Assembly: GCA_021826425.1 (NCBI GenBank) | Contig: JAKAZY010000005.1 | Span: 1-34,276, forward strand | DNA length: 34,276 nt | Direction: 5' to 3' | Source of the DNA: Pseudomonadota bacterium | GTDB lineage: Bacteria; Pseudomonadota; Alphaproteobacteria; Acetobacterales; Acetobacteraceae | Part shown: positions 19,030-29,238 of the stretch, piece after piece | Layout: every line of letters begins with the position of its first letter | How positions within the stretch are numbered: position 1 is the stretch's first letter | Program-made: the position numbers and the translations under genes | Notes under the pieces: model-generated | The model's database searches: none | What the model was told of the DNA's origin: nothing | Seen by the model: the letters and a program-made list of their open reading frames with translations, nothing else

Positions 19030-20337
19030 TTAGTAGCGGTAAGCCTCGTGCTTGAACGGACCCTGGACGTTCAGGCCCAGATATTGCGCCTGTTTCTGAG
19101 AGAGCTGGGTTAGTTTGGCACCCACCTTGGCCAGATGCAAAGCCGCCACCTTCTCGTCCAGATGGCGGGGCAGCACATAAACCTGCTTCTCATATTTGCC
19201 CGGCGGGGCGGTCCACAGCTCGATCTGCGCCAGCACCTGGTTGGTGAAGCTGGCGGACATCACGAAGCTCGGGTGGCCGGTGGCGTTGCCGAGGTTAACC
19301 AAGCGGCCCTCGGAAAGCACGATCAGGCGCTTGCCGTCGGGGAAGACCACCTCATCCACCTGCGGCTTCACATTGTCCCACTTATAATTCCGCAGCGCCT
19401 CGATCTGAATCTCGGAATCGAAATGCCCGATATTGCAGACGATGGTGCGGTGCTTCATGGCGCGCATATGATCGATGGTGATCACGTCCACATTGCCGGT
19501 GGCGGTCACGAAGATGTCGCCCACCGGGGCGGCGTCTTCCATCGTCACCACTTCATAGCCTTCCATAGCGGCTTGCAGGGCGCAGATCGGGTCGATCTCG
19601 CACACTTTGACGCGGCAGCCGGCATTTCGCAGGCTGGCAGCGGAACCCTTGCCGACATCGCCGAAGCCCGCAACCACGGCCACCTTGCCGGACATCATCA
19701 CATCCGTGCCACGGCGGATGCCATCCACCAGGCTCTCACGGCAGCCATAGAGATTGTCGAACTTGGACTTGGTGACCGAGTCGTTCACGTTGATGGCGGG
19801 CACCAGCAGCTTGCCGGCCTTGGCCATTTCCCACAGCCGGTGCACGCCGGTGGTGGTCTCCTCTGAAATGCCTTTCACATGAGCCAGCATCTCAGGGTAT
19901 TTGTCATGCATGATTTGAGTGACGTCGCCGCCATCATCCAGGATCATGTTCGGGGTCCAGCCATCCGGGCCGCGCAAAGTCTGCTCAATGCACCACCAGA
20001 ACTCTTCCTCGCTTAAGCCCTTCCAGGCGAACACGGGAATCCCGGCGGCGGCGATGGCGGCCGCGGCTTGGTCTTGCGTGGAGAAGATATTGCAGGAGGA
20101 CCAGCGTACGGAGGCACCCAGGGCCGTGAGTGTTTCGATCAGCACGGCGGTCTGGATGGTCATATGCAGGCAGCCGACGATGCGCGCCCCTGCCAGCGGC
20201 TTGTCCTTGCCGAATTCCTGACGCAGGGCCATCAGCCCGGGCATTTCGTCCTCGGCCATGGCAATTTCCTTGCGGCCCCATTCGGCCAGGGAAATATCCT
20301 TTACCTTGTAATCGGTGGGCAGGTTGGCGTCAGGCAT
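19030..20337 (-). CDS. ahcY: Adenosylhomocysteinase
   Basis: [69 protein letters not shown]-terminal [20 protein letters not shown]. Confidence 0.98.
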   Translation of the reverse strand: MPDANLPTDYKVKDISLAEWGRKEIAMAEDEMPGLMALRQEFGKDKPLAGARIVGCLHMTIQTAVLIETLTALGASVRWSSCNIFSTQDQAAAAIAAAGIPVFAWKGLSEEEFWWCIEQTLRGPDGWTPNMILDDGGDVTQIMHDKYPEMLAHVKGISEETTTGVHRLWEMAKAGKLLVPAINVNDSVTKSKFDNLYGCRESLVDGIRRGTDVMMSGKVAVVAGFGDVGKGSAASLRNAGCRVKVCEIDPICALQAAMEGYEVVTMEDAAPVGDIFVTATGNVDVITIDHMRAMKHRTIVCNIGHFDSEIQIEALRNYKWDNVKPQVDEVVFPDGKRLIVLSEGRLVNLGNATGHPSFVMSASFTNQVLAQIELWTAPPGKYEKQVYVLPRHLDEKVAALHLAKVGAKLTQLSQKQAQYLGLNVQGPFKHEAYRY

Positions 20338-20452
20338 GGGGTGATTGTCCTTGCAACATGAAAATCTGGCGGAACCCTTATTCCCTTGCGGCCTTTATGC
20401 CAACCGTCAGGGCCGGAGTTTTGGCGGAGCGGCGGAACAGGCAGCTGCATAT

Positions 20453-20905
20453 TCATTGGCTGGCTGGGCCGCCGGGGCCGTAAACCGGCACCATCAGCAG
20501 CAGATTATCGCCATCGTCGAAGCCCAGAACCATGCTCACCTTGTCGCCCACTTTCATTTTCGGTTGCATACACATCAGATGATACCCGCCTTCGGCGAAG
20601 CTTACCTGACCATGGGCGGGGATGGTGATGCTCTTCATCATCACCATCATGGAGGTTCCGCCGTCATTCTCGCTTTTATGCAGCATCAGCGCGCCGCAGG
20701 CGGGGGAGCTGGCCTTCACCAGCCTGGTGGTGGTGTCCCCGCTATTGGTTAGAGTGATATAGCCGCCGGCGGGCAGATTTGGCAGCAGATAGCGGAACCA
20801 TGCGTTTGCGGCGTGTACATTCGCCGGTGATGGCACTGGCGTGCCGGAGGCCGAAGCGGCACCCAGCAGCACGGGCAACGCAAGAAGCATCAGGAAGCGT
20901 TTCAT
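20453..20905 (-). CDS. Periplasmic copper chaperone PCu(A)C family protein
   Basis: Signal peptide MKRFLMLLALPVLLGAASASG; NAWFRYLLPNLPAGGYITLTNSGDTTTRLVKASSPACGALMLHKSENDGGTSMMVMMKSITIPAHGQVSFAEGGYHLMCMQPK. Confidence 0.88.
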   Translation of the reverse strand: MKRFLMLLALPVLLGAASASGTPVPSPANVHAANAWFRYLLPNLPAGGYITLTNSGDTTTRLVKASSPACGALMLHKSENDGGTSMMVMMKSITIPAHGQVSFAEGGYHLMCMQPKMKVGDKVSMVLGFDDGDNLLLMVPVYGPGGPASQ

Positions 20906-20986
20906 GCCTTGAGGCTAATCCAATCAAACCCGCGCCGGAAGCTTGGTTTATTGCCAATCTGCCCTGTCCGGCGCAAAACGCTTCCC

Positions 20987-21397
20987 ATGGACCAAGCCAG
21001 TTTTGCCGATGCCGCGCGCGCCACAAGGCGTATGTTTGTCCGTGACCTTGTTCTGGATGCGCGCATTGGCGTTTACGCGCACGAGCAGGGGTGTACCCAG
21101 CGTATTCGGGTGAATCTCGATTTAGCGGTGGAGGATGACGGGGCTGCCAACCTCTCCCGCCCGGCCGTGGGCGCAGACGATCTCGGCCGGGTGGTGGATT
21201 ATGATACGGTGATCAACGCCGTGCGCGGAGTTGTTACGGCCGGGCATGTGCAACTGGTGGAAACGCTGGCGGAGCGCATGGCCGAGGTTTGCCTACATAA
21301 TAAGCGCATCCGCATGGCCAGAGTGACAGTGGAAAAACTCGATGCGGTAGCCGGTGTCGCCAGTGTAGGGGTGGAAATCGAACGCCGAAATATCTAG
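20987..21397 (+). CDS. folB: Dihydroneopterin aldolase
   Basis: MFVRDLVLDARIGVYAHEQGCTQRIRVNLDLAVEDD...VVDYDTVINAVRGVVTAGHVQLVETLAERMAEVCL..RMARVTVEKLDAVAGVASVGVEIER. Confidence 0.88.
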   Translation: MDQASFADAARATRRMFVRDLVLDARIGVYAHEQGCTQRIRVNLDLAVEDDGAANLSRPAVGADDLGRVVDYDTVINAVRGVVTAGHVQLVETLAERMAEVCLHNKRIRMARVTVEKLDAVAGVASVGVEIERRNI

Positions 21398-21589
21398 TTG
21401 TCCACGGCGCGGAACCCTTCAGCATCAAGGGGTTTCCGTGCGGCATGATGACAGCAGTATGGCCGATCAGTAATAAAATTATCTTTGAAGTTCAGTATGT
21501 TAACTGCAGGTAATGACGATTTGCGGTCGTTTGGGACGGTGAGCGCCACAACGCGATGTCCAAAGCCAAAACACAGCGAATCCACAAAC

Positions 21590-21598
21590 TTATCCACA
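21590..21598 (+). promoter_or_regulatory. Perfect DnaA-box-like 9-mer TTATCCACA
   Basis: TTATCCACA at 21590; near matches GAATCCACA at 21578 and TTGTCCACG at 21398. Confidence 0.35.
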
Positions 21599-21613
21599 GG
21601 GGGAGGGGATAAG

Positions 21614-23476
21614 TTGGAGATTCTGCCAACCGGCGTGACAGTAATCGAAACCGCGCTGGAGACCATGCCGGGCAACCCCGGCGTGTACCGGATGCTGGAT
21701 GCCAAGGGCGAGGCGCTTTATGTCGGCAAGGCGCGGAATCTTAAAAAGCGTGTCGTGTCTTACACACAGATCAGCCGTCTGCCAGAGCGACTGCGGCGCA
21801 TGGTGGCGGATACCGCCACCATGGAGATCCTCACCACCCATACAGAGGCCGAGGCACTGCTGCTTGAGGCCAACCTCATCAAGCGTCTGAAACCACGCTA
21901 TAATATTCTGTTGCGGGACGACAAAACCTATCCCTGGTTGATGCTGACGGCAGGGCAAGACTTCCCGCGCCTCACCAAGCATCGTGGCGCGCAGGAGAAG
22001 GCCAATCGTTATTGGGGGCCGTTTGCATCCGTGTGGGCAGTCAACCAGACCGTGCAGGCCCTGCAGCGGGTGTTCTTGTTGCGTACCTGTGCGGATACGG
22101 TGTTTGCCAACCGCACGCGCCCCTGCCTGCTGTTCCAGATCAAGCGTTGCTGCGCCCCTTGTGTGGGCCGGGTAAGCCAGGAGGAATATGCCGCTTTGGT
22201 GGTCCAGGCCATGGATTTCCTGAAAGGAAAAACCGGCCCGATGCAGAAAGATCTGGTCGCTGCAATGCAGCAAGCCGCTGAAAAGCTTGAGTTCGAACGC
22301 GCCGCGTCGCTGCGGGACCGTATCCGGGGCCTGGCTTACGTGCAGGGCAATGATGTCATCAACCCCGCCAGCCTGGGCGATGCGGATGTGGTGGCGCTCC
22401 ACCAGCAGGCGGGGCAAGCCTGCGTGCAGGTGTTTTTCATTCGCGGCGGACGCAATAATGGCAATCGCAGCGTTTTCCCCGCCACCTCGAAAGAGGATAG
22501 CCCGCAAGCGGTGATGGCCGCATTCATCGCGCAGTTTTACGACGACAAGCCTCCGCCAACTCAGATTTTACTGAACCACGTGGCTGAGGAGCAGAGTCTG
22601 CTGGAGGATGCGCTGAGCCTGAAGGCGGAACGGCGCGTGCATATTCTTGTACCCCAGCGCGGCGAGAAGGCCGATGTGGTGGCCCACGCTGCCACCAATG
22701 CTCGCCAGGCACTAGAGCGCAAGCTCGCCGAGACGGCGGGGCAAGGCAAGTTGCTCGCCGCCACGGCGGAATTGTTCGGCCTTACCGACACGCCCAGGCG
22801 TATCGAAACCTATGACAATTCCCACATCATGGGCACGAACGCTTACGGTGTGATGGTGGTGGCGGGTCCGGAGGGGGCGATGAAATCCGCCTACCGCAAA
22901 TTCGGCATCAAAAGCGTGATCGCCCCCGGCGATGATTTCGCCATGATGCGCGAAGTGCTGCAACGCCGCTTCGGTCGCGCCTTGGAAGAAGACCCGGACC
23001 GTTCTGGCGAAACCTGGCCGGATCTCGTGCTGATCGATGGCGGTGCCGGGCAGCTTTCCGCCGCCAGAGGCGTGATGGCGGATTTGGGGCTGGAGGATAT
23101 TCCGCTCGTTGCTATCGCCAAGGGGCCAGACCGCGACGCCGGGCGCGAATGGTTTTACACGGAAGGCCGCGAACCCTTTCAGTTGCCGCCGCGAGATCCG
23201 GTTTTGTATTTTATGCAACGCCTGCGAGACGAAGCGCATCGCTTTGCCATCACCACCCATCGCGCCGCGCGCAGCCGGAAGATGACAACATCGGAGCTGG
23301 ATGATGTGCCCGGCATTGGGGCTGCGCGCAAGAAGGCGCTGCTGCTGCATTTCGGCTCTGCGCGCGGGGTGAAGGGGGCTGGGTTGAAGGACCTGGAGGC
23401 TGTTACTGGCATCAACCGCGCCACCGCCCGCGCGGTGTACGCGTTTTTTCATCCAGGCGTGCGGATGGATGAATAG
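21614..23476 (+). CDS. uvrC: Excinuclease ABC subunit C
   Basis: [38 protein letters not shown] (GIY-YIG), [40 protein letters not shown], HhH region [22 protein letters not shown] at 21614 preceded by GGGAGGGGATAAG is a better start than the track ATG at 21485. Confidence 0.95.
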   Translation: MEILPTGVTVIETALETMPGNPGVYRMLDAKGEALYVGKARNLKKRVVSYTQISRLPERLRRMVADTATMEILTTHTEAEALLLEANLIKRLKPRYNILLRDDKTYPWLMLTAGQDFPRLTKHRGAQEKANRYWGPFASVWAVNQTVQALQRVFLLRTCADTVFANRTRPCLLFQIKRCCAPCVGRVSQEEYAALVVQAMDFLKGKTGPMQKDLVAAMQQAAEKLEFERAASLRDRIRGLAYVQGNDVINPASLGDADVVALHQQAGQACVQVFFIRGGRNNGNRSVFPATSKEDSPQAVMAAFIAQFYDDKPPPTQILLNHVAEEQSLLEDALSLKAERRVHILVPQRGEKADVVAHAATNARQALERKLAETAGQGKLLAATAELFGLTDTPRRIETYDNSHIMGTNAYGVMVVAGPEGAMKSAYRKFGIKSVIAPGDDFAMMREVLQRRFGRALEEDPDRSGETWPDLVLIDGGAGQLSAARGVMADLGLEDIPLVAIAKGPDRDAGREWFYTEGREPFQLPPRDPVLYFMQRLRDEAHRFAITTHRAARSRKMTTSELDDVPGIGAARKKALLLHFGSARGVKGAGLKDLEAVTGINRATARAVYAFFHPGVRMDE

Positions 23477-23543
23477 AGCGCCCCTTGGCTTCGCCCGCGG
23501 AACGGCTAAACTTGCCGTGGAGAGAGTACGAAGCGAGGATTGG

Positions 23544-25115
23544 ATGAGCCAGACGGGTTGGGCTGAAGTGATGTCGCTAGCCAAGACCGCGCCGGATATA
23601 CGCACCCTGTTCAAGGCCGATGCGCGGCGCTTTTCCCGTTTCTCTGCGCAAGGGGCGGGAATTCTGCTGGATTTTTCCAAAACCGCGCTCACGGATGAAA
23701 GCCTTGCTGCGTTGCTGAACCTTGCCCGTGGGGCGGGTGTAGAGTCTCGGCGAGATGCGATGTTCGTAGGCGAAGCCATCAATATTACAGAACAGCGAGC
23801 CGTTCTACACACCGCCTTGCGCGCGAGCGCGGATACGGTGGTCCAGGTTTCAGGCCGGAATGTGGTGCCACAGATTCAGGAAACCCTGAGCCGGTTTCTG
23901 GATTTTGCTGAGTCGATCCGCTCTGGTGCCATTGGTTCGTCGGATGGAAATGCTTTCAGCGATGTGGTGAATATCGGCATTGGCGGGTCGGATCTCGGCC
24001 CCGCCATGGTCACCGGCGCGCTGGCACCGTATCATGATGGCCCGCGTCTGCACTTCGTCTCGAATGTGGATGGTGCGCATATCGCGGACACGCTGCGCGG
24101 CTTGAACCCGGCGCGGACTTTGTTCATCGTCGCCTCCAAAACCTTCACCACGGTGGAGACCATGACCAACGCTGGCTCCGCCCGACGCTGGGTGGCGCAG
24201 GCTTTGGGCGAGGCAGCGGTGGGAGCACATTTCTGCGCCGTCTCCACCGCCATTGAGAAATGCGCCGCGTTTGGTATTTCCGCAGACCGCATCTTCGGTT
24301 TCTGGGATTGGGTGGGTGGGCGTTATTCCGTCTGGTCGTCTGTCGGGCTGCCGGTGGTCATCGCCATCGGGGCTAAAAATTTCCGCGCCTTCCTGGCCGG
24401 GGCGCGGGAGATGGACGAGCATTTTTGCGCTACCCCGCTAGAAGCAAACCTGCCGGTGTTGCTGGCCCTGGTGGGCGTTTGGCACCGCAATGCGCTGGGG
24501 TATCCCGCCCGGGCGATTCTGCCCTACGACCAGCGCCTTTCACGCTTTGCTGCCTATCTTCAGCAACTCGACATGGAGTCCAATGGCAAGCGCGTGACGC
24601 GGGAGGGTGAGCGGGTTGCCCGCTCCACCGGGCCACTGGTGTTTGGCGAGCCGGGCACAAACGGCCAGCACGCTTTTTACCAGCTAATCCATCAGGGCAC
24701 CGATGTGATTCCCTGTGAGTTCCTGATTGCCGCCAACGGGCATGAGCCGGAGTTGGCGCATCATCATCGTCTGCTCATCGCCAATTGTCTCGCGCAATCC
24801 CAGGCGCTGCTACAAGGCCGCACGCTGGAAGAGGCGGGCGCCAACCCGCACCGGGTGTTTCCAGGCAACCGCCCCTCGCTTGTCATCGCGTATGAAAAAC
24901 TGGACCCGGGGATGCTGGGCAAGCTCATCGCGCTTTACGAGCACCGGGTGTTCACAGAGGCGACGCTCTGGAACATCAACGCTTTTGACCAATGGGGCGT
25001 GGAGCTTGGCAAGGAGCTGGCGACGAGGTTGCTGCCGGTGGTGGAGGGCAAAGAAAGCTCCACCATGGCCGATGGCTCGACAGCCGGGCTTATTGCCTTC
25101 TTGCGTGGAGCTTGA
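23544..25115 (+). CDS. pgi: Glucose-6-phosphate isomerase
   Basis: [100 protein letters not shown]. Confidence 0.96.
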   Translation: MSQTGWAEVMSLAKTAPDIRTLFKADARRFSRFSAQGAGILLDFSKTALTDESLAALLNLARGAGVESRRDAMFVGEAINITEQRAVLHTALRASADTVVQVSGRNVVPQIQETLSRFLDFAESIRSGAIGSSDGNAFSDVVNIGIGGSDLGPAMVTGALAPYHDGPRLHFVSNVDGAHIADTLRGLNPARTLFIVASKTFTTVETMTNAGSARRWVAQALGEAAVGAHFCAVSTAIEKCAAFGISADRIFGFWDWVGGRYSVWSSVGLPVVIAIGAKNFRAFLAGAREMDEHFCATPLEANLPVLLALVGVWHRNALGYPARAILPYDQRLSRFAAYLQQLDMESNGKRVTREGERVARSTGPLVFGEPGTNGQHAFYQLIHQGTDVIPCEFLIAANGHEPELAHHHRLLIANCLAQSQALLQGRTLEEAGANPHRVFPGNRPSLVIAYEKLDPGMLGKLIALYEHRVFTEATLWNINAFDQWGVELGKELATRLLPVVEGKESSTMADGSTAGLIAFLRGA

Positions 25116-25124
25116 AACGGTTTC

Positions 25125-25157
25125 TTAGAGGGTTCAGCTAAAAGCTGAACCCTCTAA
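25125..25157 (+). terminator. Perfect 15-bp stem hairpin terminator after pgi; ends TTAGAG/CTCTAA
   Basis: TTAGAGGGTTCAGCT-AAA-AGCTGAACCCTCTAA followed by TTTT. Confidence 0.8.
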
Positions 25158-25233
25158 TTTTATGTTTGAGCGAGCAATTTCATGCGTTTATCTTGGCGCC
25201 GCCGCGTCAATCTAAAAGCAGATTGCTCTGGAT

Positions 25234-25308
25234 TGGCTGGGACGGGAGGATTCGAACCTCCGCATGGCGGAATCAAAATCCGCTGCCTTACCGCTTGGCG
25301 ACGTCCCA
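25234..25308 (-). tRNA. tRNA-Gln (anticodon TTG), CCA encoded
   Basis: Minus strand TGGGACGTCGCCAAGCGGTAAGGCAGCGGATTTTGATTCCGCCATGCGGAGGTTCGAATCCTCCCGTCCCAGCCA: acceptor pairs TGGGACG/CGTCCCA, anticodon loop TTTTGAT, T-loop GTTCGAATC. Confidence 0.97.
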
Positions 25309-25322
25309 TCGCGTGCGGGTTC

Positions 25323-26177
25323 TCATAAGCCGGTCGGGGGCGGCTGGTAAAGCCCCCCGCCCCAGCACCACCAGCCTGAACGTGCGGCTAGGCTGTTCGC
25401 CGCCGTTTGCGCTTCGGTGGCGGTATTGAACAGCGCAAAGCAGGTGGCGCCAGAGCCACTCATGCGCGCCAGCAGCACGCCCGGTAAGGCCGCAAGAATT
25501 GCCAGCACGTCGCCGATGATAGGCTGGATAGAGATGGCCGCCACTTGCAGGTCGTTGCCGCAAACCAGCAAATCCGCCGCCATGGCCGACGCATCCGGCC
25601 ACATCGCGGGCAGTATCGGCGCGGGGGAGAAATCGCCGACCCGCGCCTTGAAAACGGCTGGGGTGGGCACGGCAACACCAGGGTTCACCAGCATGATCCC
25701 GAATGCGGGCAGGCGCGGGGCGGGGGCCAGAATTTCACCGATCCCTTGCATCCGCGCTGGTTCTGAACGCAGGCAGACCGGCACATCAGCCCCCAGGCGT
25801 AGCGCGATGCCAGATAAATCCGCCGACTTTATCTCCCATAACCTGCATAGCGCCCGCAAGCAGGCCGCGGCATCGGCCGAGCCGCCGCCAATGCCGGATG
25901 CCACCGGCAAGTTTTTCTCCAGCCGCAGCCTTGCCCCGCGTCCCGACGCCAAGGCCCGTGCGGCCTTCAACAATAGGTTATCTGCCTCGCCCTGCAGCGC
26001 GGCACCGAACCTCCCGCCGAGGCTGAGCGAAAGCTTATCCGCCACATTCACCTCCACCCGGTCGCCGATATCGGGAAACACTGCCAGGCTGTCCAGCAGA
26101 TGATAGCCATCCGCCCGCCTGCCGGTGACGTGCAGATAAAGATTGACCTTGGCTGGTGCGAAGGAGGCGATGCTCAC
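25323..26177 (-). CDS. ispE: 4-diphosphocytidyl-2-C-methyl-D-erythritol kinase
   Basis: FAPAKVNLYLHVTGRRADGYHLLDSLAVFPDIGD, KNLPVASGIGGGSADAAACLRAL, LARMSGSGATCFALF. Confidence 0.95.
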   Translation of the reverse strand: MSIASFAPAKVNLYLHVTGRRADGYHLLDSLAVFPDIGDRVEVNVADKLSLSLGGRFGAALQGEADNLLLKAARALASGRGARLRLEKNLPVASGIGGGSADAAACLRALCRLWEIKSADLSGIALRLGADVPVCLRSEPARMQGIGEILAPAPRLPAFGIMLVNPGVAVPTPAVFKARVGDFSPAPILPAMWPDASAMAADLLVCGNDLQVAAISIQPIIGDVLAILAALPGVLLARMSGSGATCFALFNTATEAQTAANSLAARSGWWCWGGGLYQPPPTGL

Positions 26178-27886
26178 GGGGTTGGCGCGGGGAAATGCTG
26201 GCGTATCTGGGCTTCAACCGCGGCTTTCAGCGCCGGGTCCGGGTTCAGCCCCAGCGCCCTGTACCATTGAAAGCCTGCCTGCAATGGCTGCCCGGCCTGC
26301 CAGAACGCATCGCCCAGATGCGCGTTCACCTCCGCATTATCCGGGGTTAGTTGTGCCGCCCGTACAAGTATTGCCAGCGCCTGCTTGTTGTTGCCGCGCT
26401 TCAGCTCGATGAAGCCGAGAGAATCGAGTACCGCACCATCGTTGGGGTCCAGCCCGGCGGCCCTCGTGAGCATGGCCGCCGCCTGGTCCAGGTTTTCATC
26501 GCGCAGCGCCCAGCTATAGCCAAGATAGTTCAGCACATAAGGCTGGTCTGGCGAGAGTGCCAGCGCTTGCTTGATATCGGGCTCCGCAGCACGCCAATTA
26601 CCGGTCTGGTCCTCGCAGATGCCACGGTCGAAAAACAGGGTCCAGGCGTCCGGCGGTGGCGGGGTGCCGAGGTCGGCGATGGCCTTCTGGTAATAAGGCA
26701 GGGCCTGCCCGTACTGTCCGGCACTGCGCCGGATGTCTCCGGTTGCGGCTAACAGCGTGGTGCTATGGGGATTACTGGCGATCATCCCGTCCAGAAGCAT
26801 CACCGCTTTGTCAGTCTGGCCAAGGCTTGCCAGCAGATTGGCCGTTTGCATGGTGGCTGGGCCGTAAAGCGGGTCGGAGGGTTGGATTGGTGCCAGTGTC
26901 GCGATGGCGCTCTGCATCTGCACCTTGGTGGGGGTGTAGCTGGGGTCGTTGCCGTTGATCTGGGTGTTTGCCAGCAGCAGCCGCGCCGCCGAAAGGTCCG
27001 GCCGCATCTCCAGCGCGAAACGCAGGAACACCGCGCGCAGGAACGCGGCCTGAGGCTGCGAGAACGAGGCAGCGAGGGTGAGATACGCCTCCGCCATGCC
27101 CTGCACCGGCGTGGAGATGACCGGCGCGTGCATTTGCATTTCCATCTGTGGCAGGGCGATGGCGAGATCCGGATGTGCCGCGACGAGTGCCGCCAGCACG
27201 GCTTGCGCGCGGTCTTCATGGCCTTGCCGGGCATCCCAACTGGCCAGAATCTGCGCCAGGCGCAAATTGGGTGAATCCCCGGCAACGGCATCGTAAAGCT
27301 GTGAGGCGCTTTTGGTATCCCCCGACGCATCGGCGATCAGTGCGGCGTTTAGCACATACACGGCCCCAAAATTATTGTCGTTGAAAGCCGGCCCAAGCGT
27401 GTTCAGCGCGGCTTGCTCGTCGCCACGGCCGAACTCAGTCCAGGCCAGCAGCAGCGGCTTGATCATCCCGGTAAGCTGGTCGCCCGGCAGGGCGTTGAAG
27501 AATTTTGCCGCGGTGGCGTAATCGCTGCGTATCGCCGCTTGGTTGCCGCGCAGCAGCGAGGCGAGGACGTTTCCAGGCAAAAGTGGCGCCAACTGCGCCG
27601 CTTCGGGGCTGCCAGAGAGCAAGCCGGCCAAGAAGCCTTCCCCGGCAAGTTCCTGGTTTGCAGGATCTGCCTTCAGCGCGGTGGCGTAGAAGCCTGCGGC
27701 CTTTGCCGGGTCGTTCAACGAGTCAGCATAACGGGCCGCGAGGAATGCGCCCAGCGCCGGGTTGGATGGGGCAAGGCTGGGCTGTGCCAGCGGGGCGGGC
27801 GCGCTGCTGCCTGGCCCGGCCACACAGGCGGATAGCATGATGCAGGTGGCTATGGCGGCGCGGCCAAACGGCAATGAAGCTGGCAT
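26174..27886 (-). CDS. TPR-repeat lipoprotein
   Basis: Lipobox ML-SAC-V; C-terminal tetratricopeptide units (YVLNYLGYSWALRDENLDQAAAMLTRAAGLDPNDGAVLDSLGFIELKRGNNKQALAILVRAAQLTPDNAEVNAHLGDAFWQAG). Confidence 0.88.
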   Translation of the reverse strand: MPASLPFGRAAIATCIMLSACVAGPGSSAPAPLAQPSLAPSNPALGAFLAARYADSLNDPAKAAGFYATALKADPANQELAGEGFLAGLLSGSPEAAQLAPLLPGNVLASLLRGNQAAIRSDYATAAKFFNALPGDQLTGMIKPLLLAWTEFGRGDEQAALNTLGPAFNDNNFGAVYVLNAALIADASGDTKSASQLYDAVAGDSPNLRLAQILASWDARQGHEDRAQAVLAALVAAHPDLAIALPQMEMQMHAPVISTPVQGMAEAYLTLAASFSQPQAAFLRAVFLRFALEMRPDLSAARLLLANTQINGNDPSYTPTKVQMQSAIATLAPIQPSDPLYGPATMQTANLLASLGQTDKAVMLLDGMIASNPHSTTLLAATGDIRRSAGQYGQALPYYQKAIADLGTPPPPDAWTLFFDRGICEDQTGNWRAAEPDIKQALALSPDQPYVLNYLGYSWALRDENLDQAAAMLTRAAGLDPNDGAVLDSLGFIELKRGNNKQALAILVRAAQLTPDNAEVNAHLGDAFWQAGQPLQAGFQWYRALGLNPDPALKAAVEAQIRQHFPAPTP

Positions 27887-28000
27887 GAAAATTGTGTAGC
27901 AGTGTGACCGCAACCGGGCAAAACACGCGCTTGCCGGGCATGGGCCACCCCTCCTGCGTCACGCTTGTTCCGTCCTGCGGGGTGGGATAGCCTAACGCTC

Positions 28001-28405
28001 ATGCAACCAGAGTTCGAGGCCACGACCAGCGACATTACCGTGCAGGTGCGCGTGGCTTATCTGGATGAGCAATCCGCTCCCGAGGCCGGGCAGTTTTTTT
28101 GGGCGTATCATATAACCATCATCAACCAGAGCCTGGAGACCGTGCAGTTGTTGAAACGCAGTTGGTATATCACCGATGCCAGCGGCCGGGTGCAACGCGT
28201 GCATGGCGATGGTGTGGTGGGCAAGCAGCCGGTGCTTGAGCCCGGCGCGCGGTTTGAATACAGCTCCGGCACGCCACTTGGCACTGCCACGGGTTTCATG
28301 GTCGGCACCTACCATATGCAGTTGGTGCCATCGGGCATGCTGTTTGATGTGGCTGTGCCCGCCTTCAGCCTGGATAGTCCCTATCAGGACGAAAGACGGC
28401 ATTAG
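28001..28405 (+). CDS. apaG: ApaG (Co2+/Mg2+ efflux-associated) protein
   Basis: DITVQVRVAYLDEQSAPEAGQFFWAYHITIINQSLETVQLLKRSWYITDASGRVQRVHGDGVVGKQPVLEPGARFEYSSGTPLGTATGFMVGTYHM. Confidence 0.95.
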   Translation: MQPEFEATTSDITVQVRVAYLDEQSAPEAGQFFWAYHITIINQSLETVQLLKRSWYITDASGRVQRVHGDGVVGKQPVLEPGARFEYSSGTPLGTATGFMVGTYHMQLVPSGMLFDVAVPAFSLDSPYQDERRH

Positions 28406-28438
28406 AGCAAGATTCAACTTGAAACGATCAAACTCTAA
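28402..28438. repeat. Palindromic intergenic element, copy C (compact unit; supplies apaG stop codon)
   Basis: TTAGAGCAAGATTCAACTTGAAACGATCAAACTCTAA: TTAGAG/CTCTAA ends, TTCAA-C-TTGAA core; apaG TAG at 28403-28405 is within TTAGAG. Confidence 0.65.
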
Positions 28439-28534
28439 ACGTGCGGCCTAGTGTTGGCGCACTGATCCACCAGGCCCATATGACCGTAATACGAGCATGC
28501 CGGTTGGCCTGGCGAAACAGAGACGGAGTCCATT

Positions 28535-29170
28535 TTGAGTACCGAAAAGAAGGAGGCCAAACAGGCCAAGAAAAACAAAAGCCAAGCGCGGCCGAGCAGA
28601 GCCGAGGCGGAGGCGGCGGTGCGCACGATGCTGCTTTGGGCGGGGGAAGACCCTACGCGCGAAGGGCTTCTGGACACTCCCAAGCGCGTCGTGAAGTCTT
28701 ATGAGGAGCTGTTCAGCGGCTACGGCGAGGATCCCGCTTCCATCCTCTCCCGCACCTTTGAGGAGACGGATGGGTACGATGAAATTATTCTGCTGAAGGA
28801 TATCCGGCTTGAAAGCCATTGTGAGCATCACATGGTGCCGATTGTTGGATTGGCTCACGTGGCCTATCTGCCGGGCAACCGGGTTGTTGGCATTTCCAAG
28901 CTGGCGCGAGTGGTGGATGCCTATGCCAAGCGATTTCAGATTCAGGAGAAAATGACAGCACAGATCGCCAATACCATCCAGGAGGTGCTGCAGCCGCGCG
29001 GTGTGGCAGTGGTGATCGAGGCGAACCATCAATGCATTTCCACCCGTGGCGTGCACAAGCCGGGGGTGAGCATGGTCACCAGCCATATGCTGGGGGAATT
29101 CCGTGAAAACCCCTCGACCCGACGTGAGTTTCTGGCGATGATTCAGAGCCGGAAGTGCTCGGAGTTCTGA
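28535..29170 (+). CDS. folE: GTP cyclohydrolase I
   Basis: [93 protein letters not shown]. Confidence 0.97.
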   Translation: MSTEKKEAKQAKKNKSQARPSRAEAEAAVRTMLLWAGEDPTREGLLDTPKRVVKSYEELFSGYGEDPASILSRTFEETDGYDEIILLKDIRLESHCEHHMVPIVGLAHVAYLPGNRVVGISKLARVVDAYAKRFQIQEKMTAQIANTIQEVLQPRGVAVVIEANHQCISTRGVHKPGVSMVTSHMLGEFRENPSTRREFLAMIQSRKCSEF

Positions 29171-29238
29171 GGTGGGGATGTGTGCAGTAAGATCCTCGGG
29201 GGGTAAGTCCCTCTCGCAAAGCTTGACGGAGTAGCCTT

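Noticed and set aside
22712-23812. 366-aa minus-strand ORF antisense to uvrC/pgi
   Set aside because: Crosses two well-supported plus-strand genes; high-GC shadow frame.
25208-25225. CAATCT-aaaagc-AGATTG hairpin downstream of tRNA-Gln
   Set aside because: Only a 6-bp AT-rich stem; may be a weak terminator but not distinguishable from chance.
25234-25308. tRNA-Gln as an integration hotspot
   Set aside because: No integrase, attachment-site duplication or foreign-looking genes on either side; flanked by pgi and ispE.
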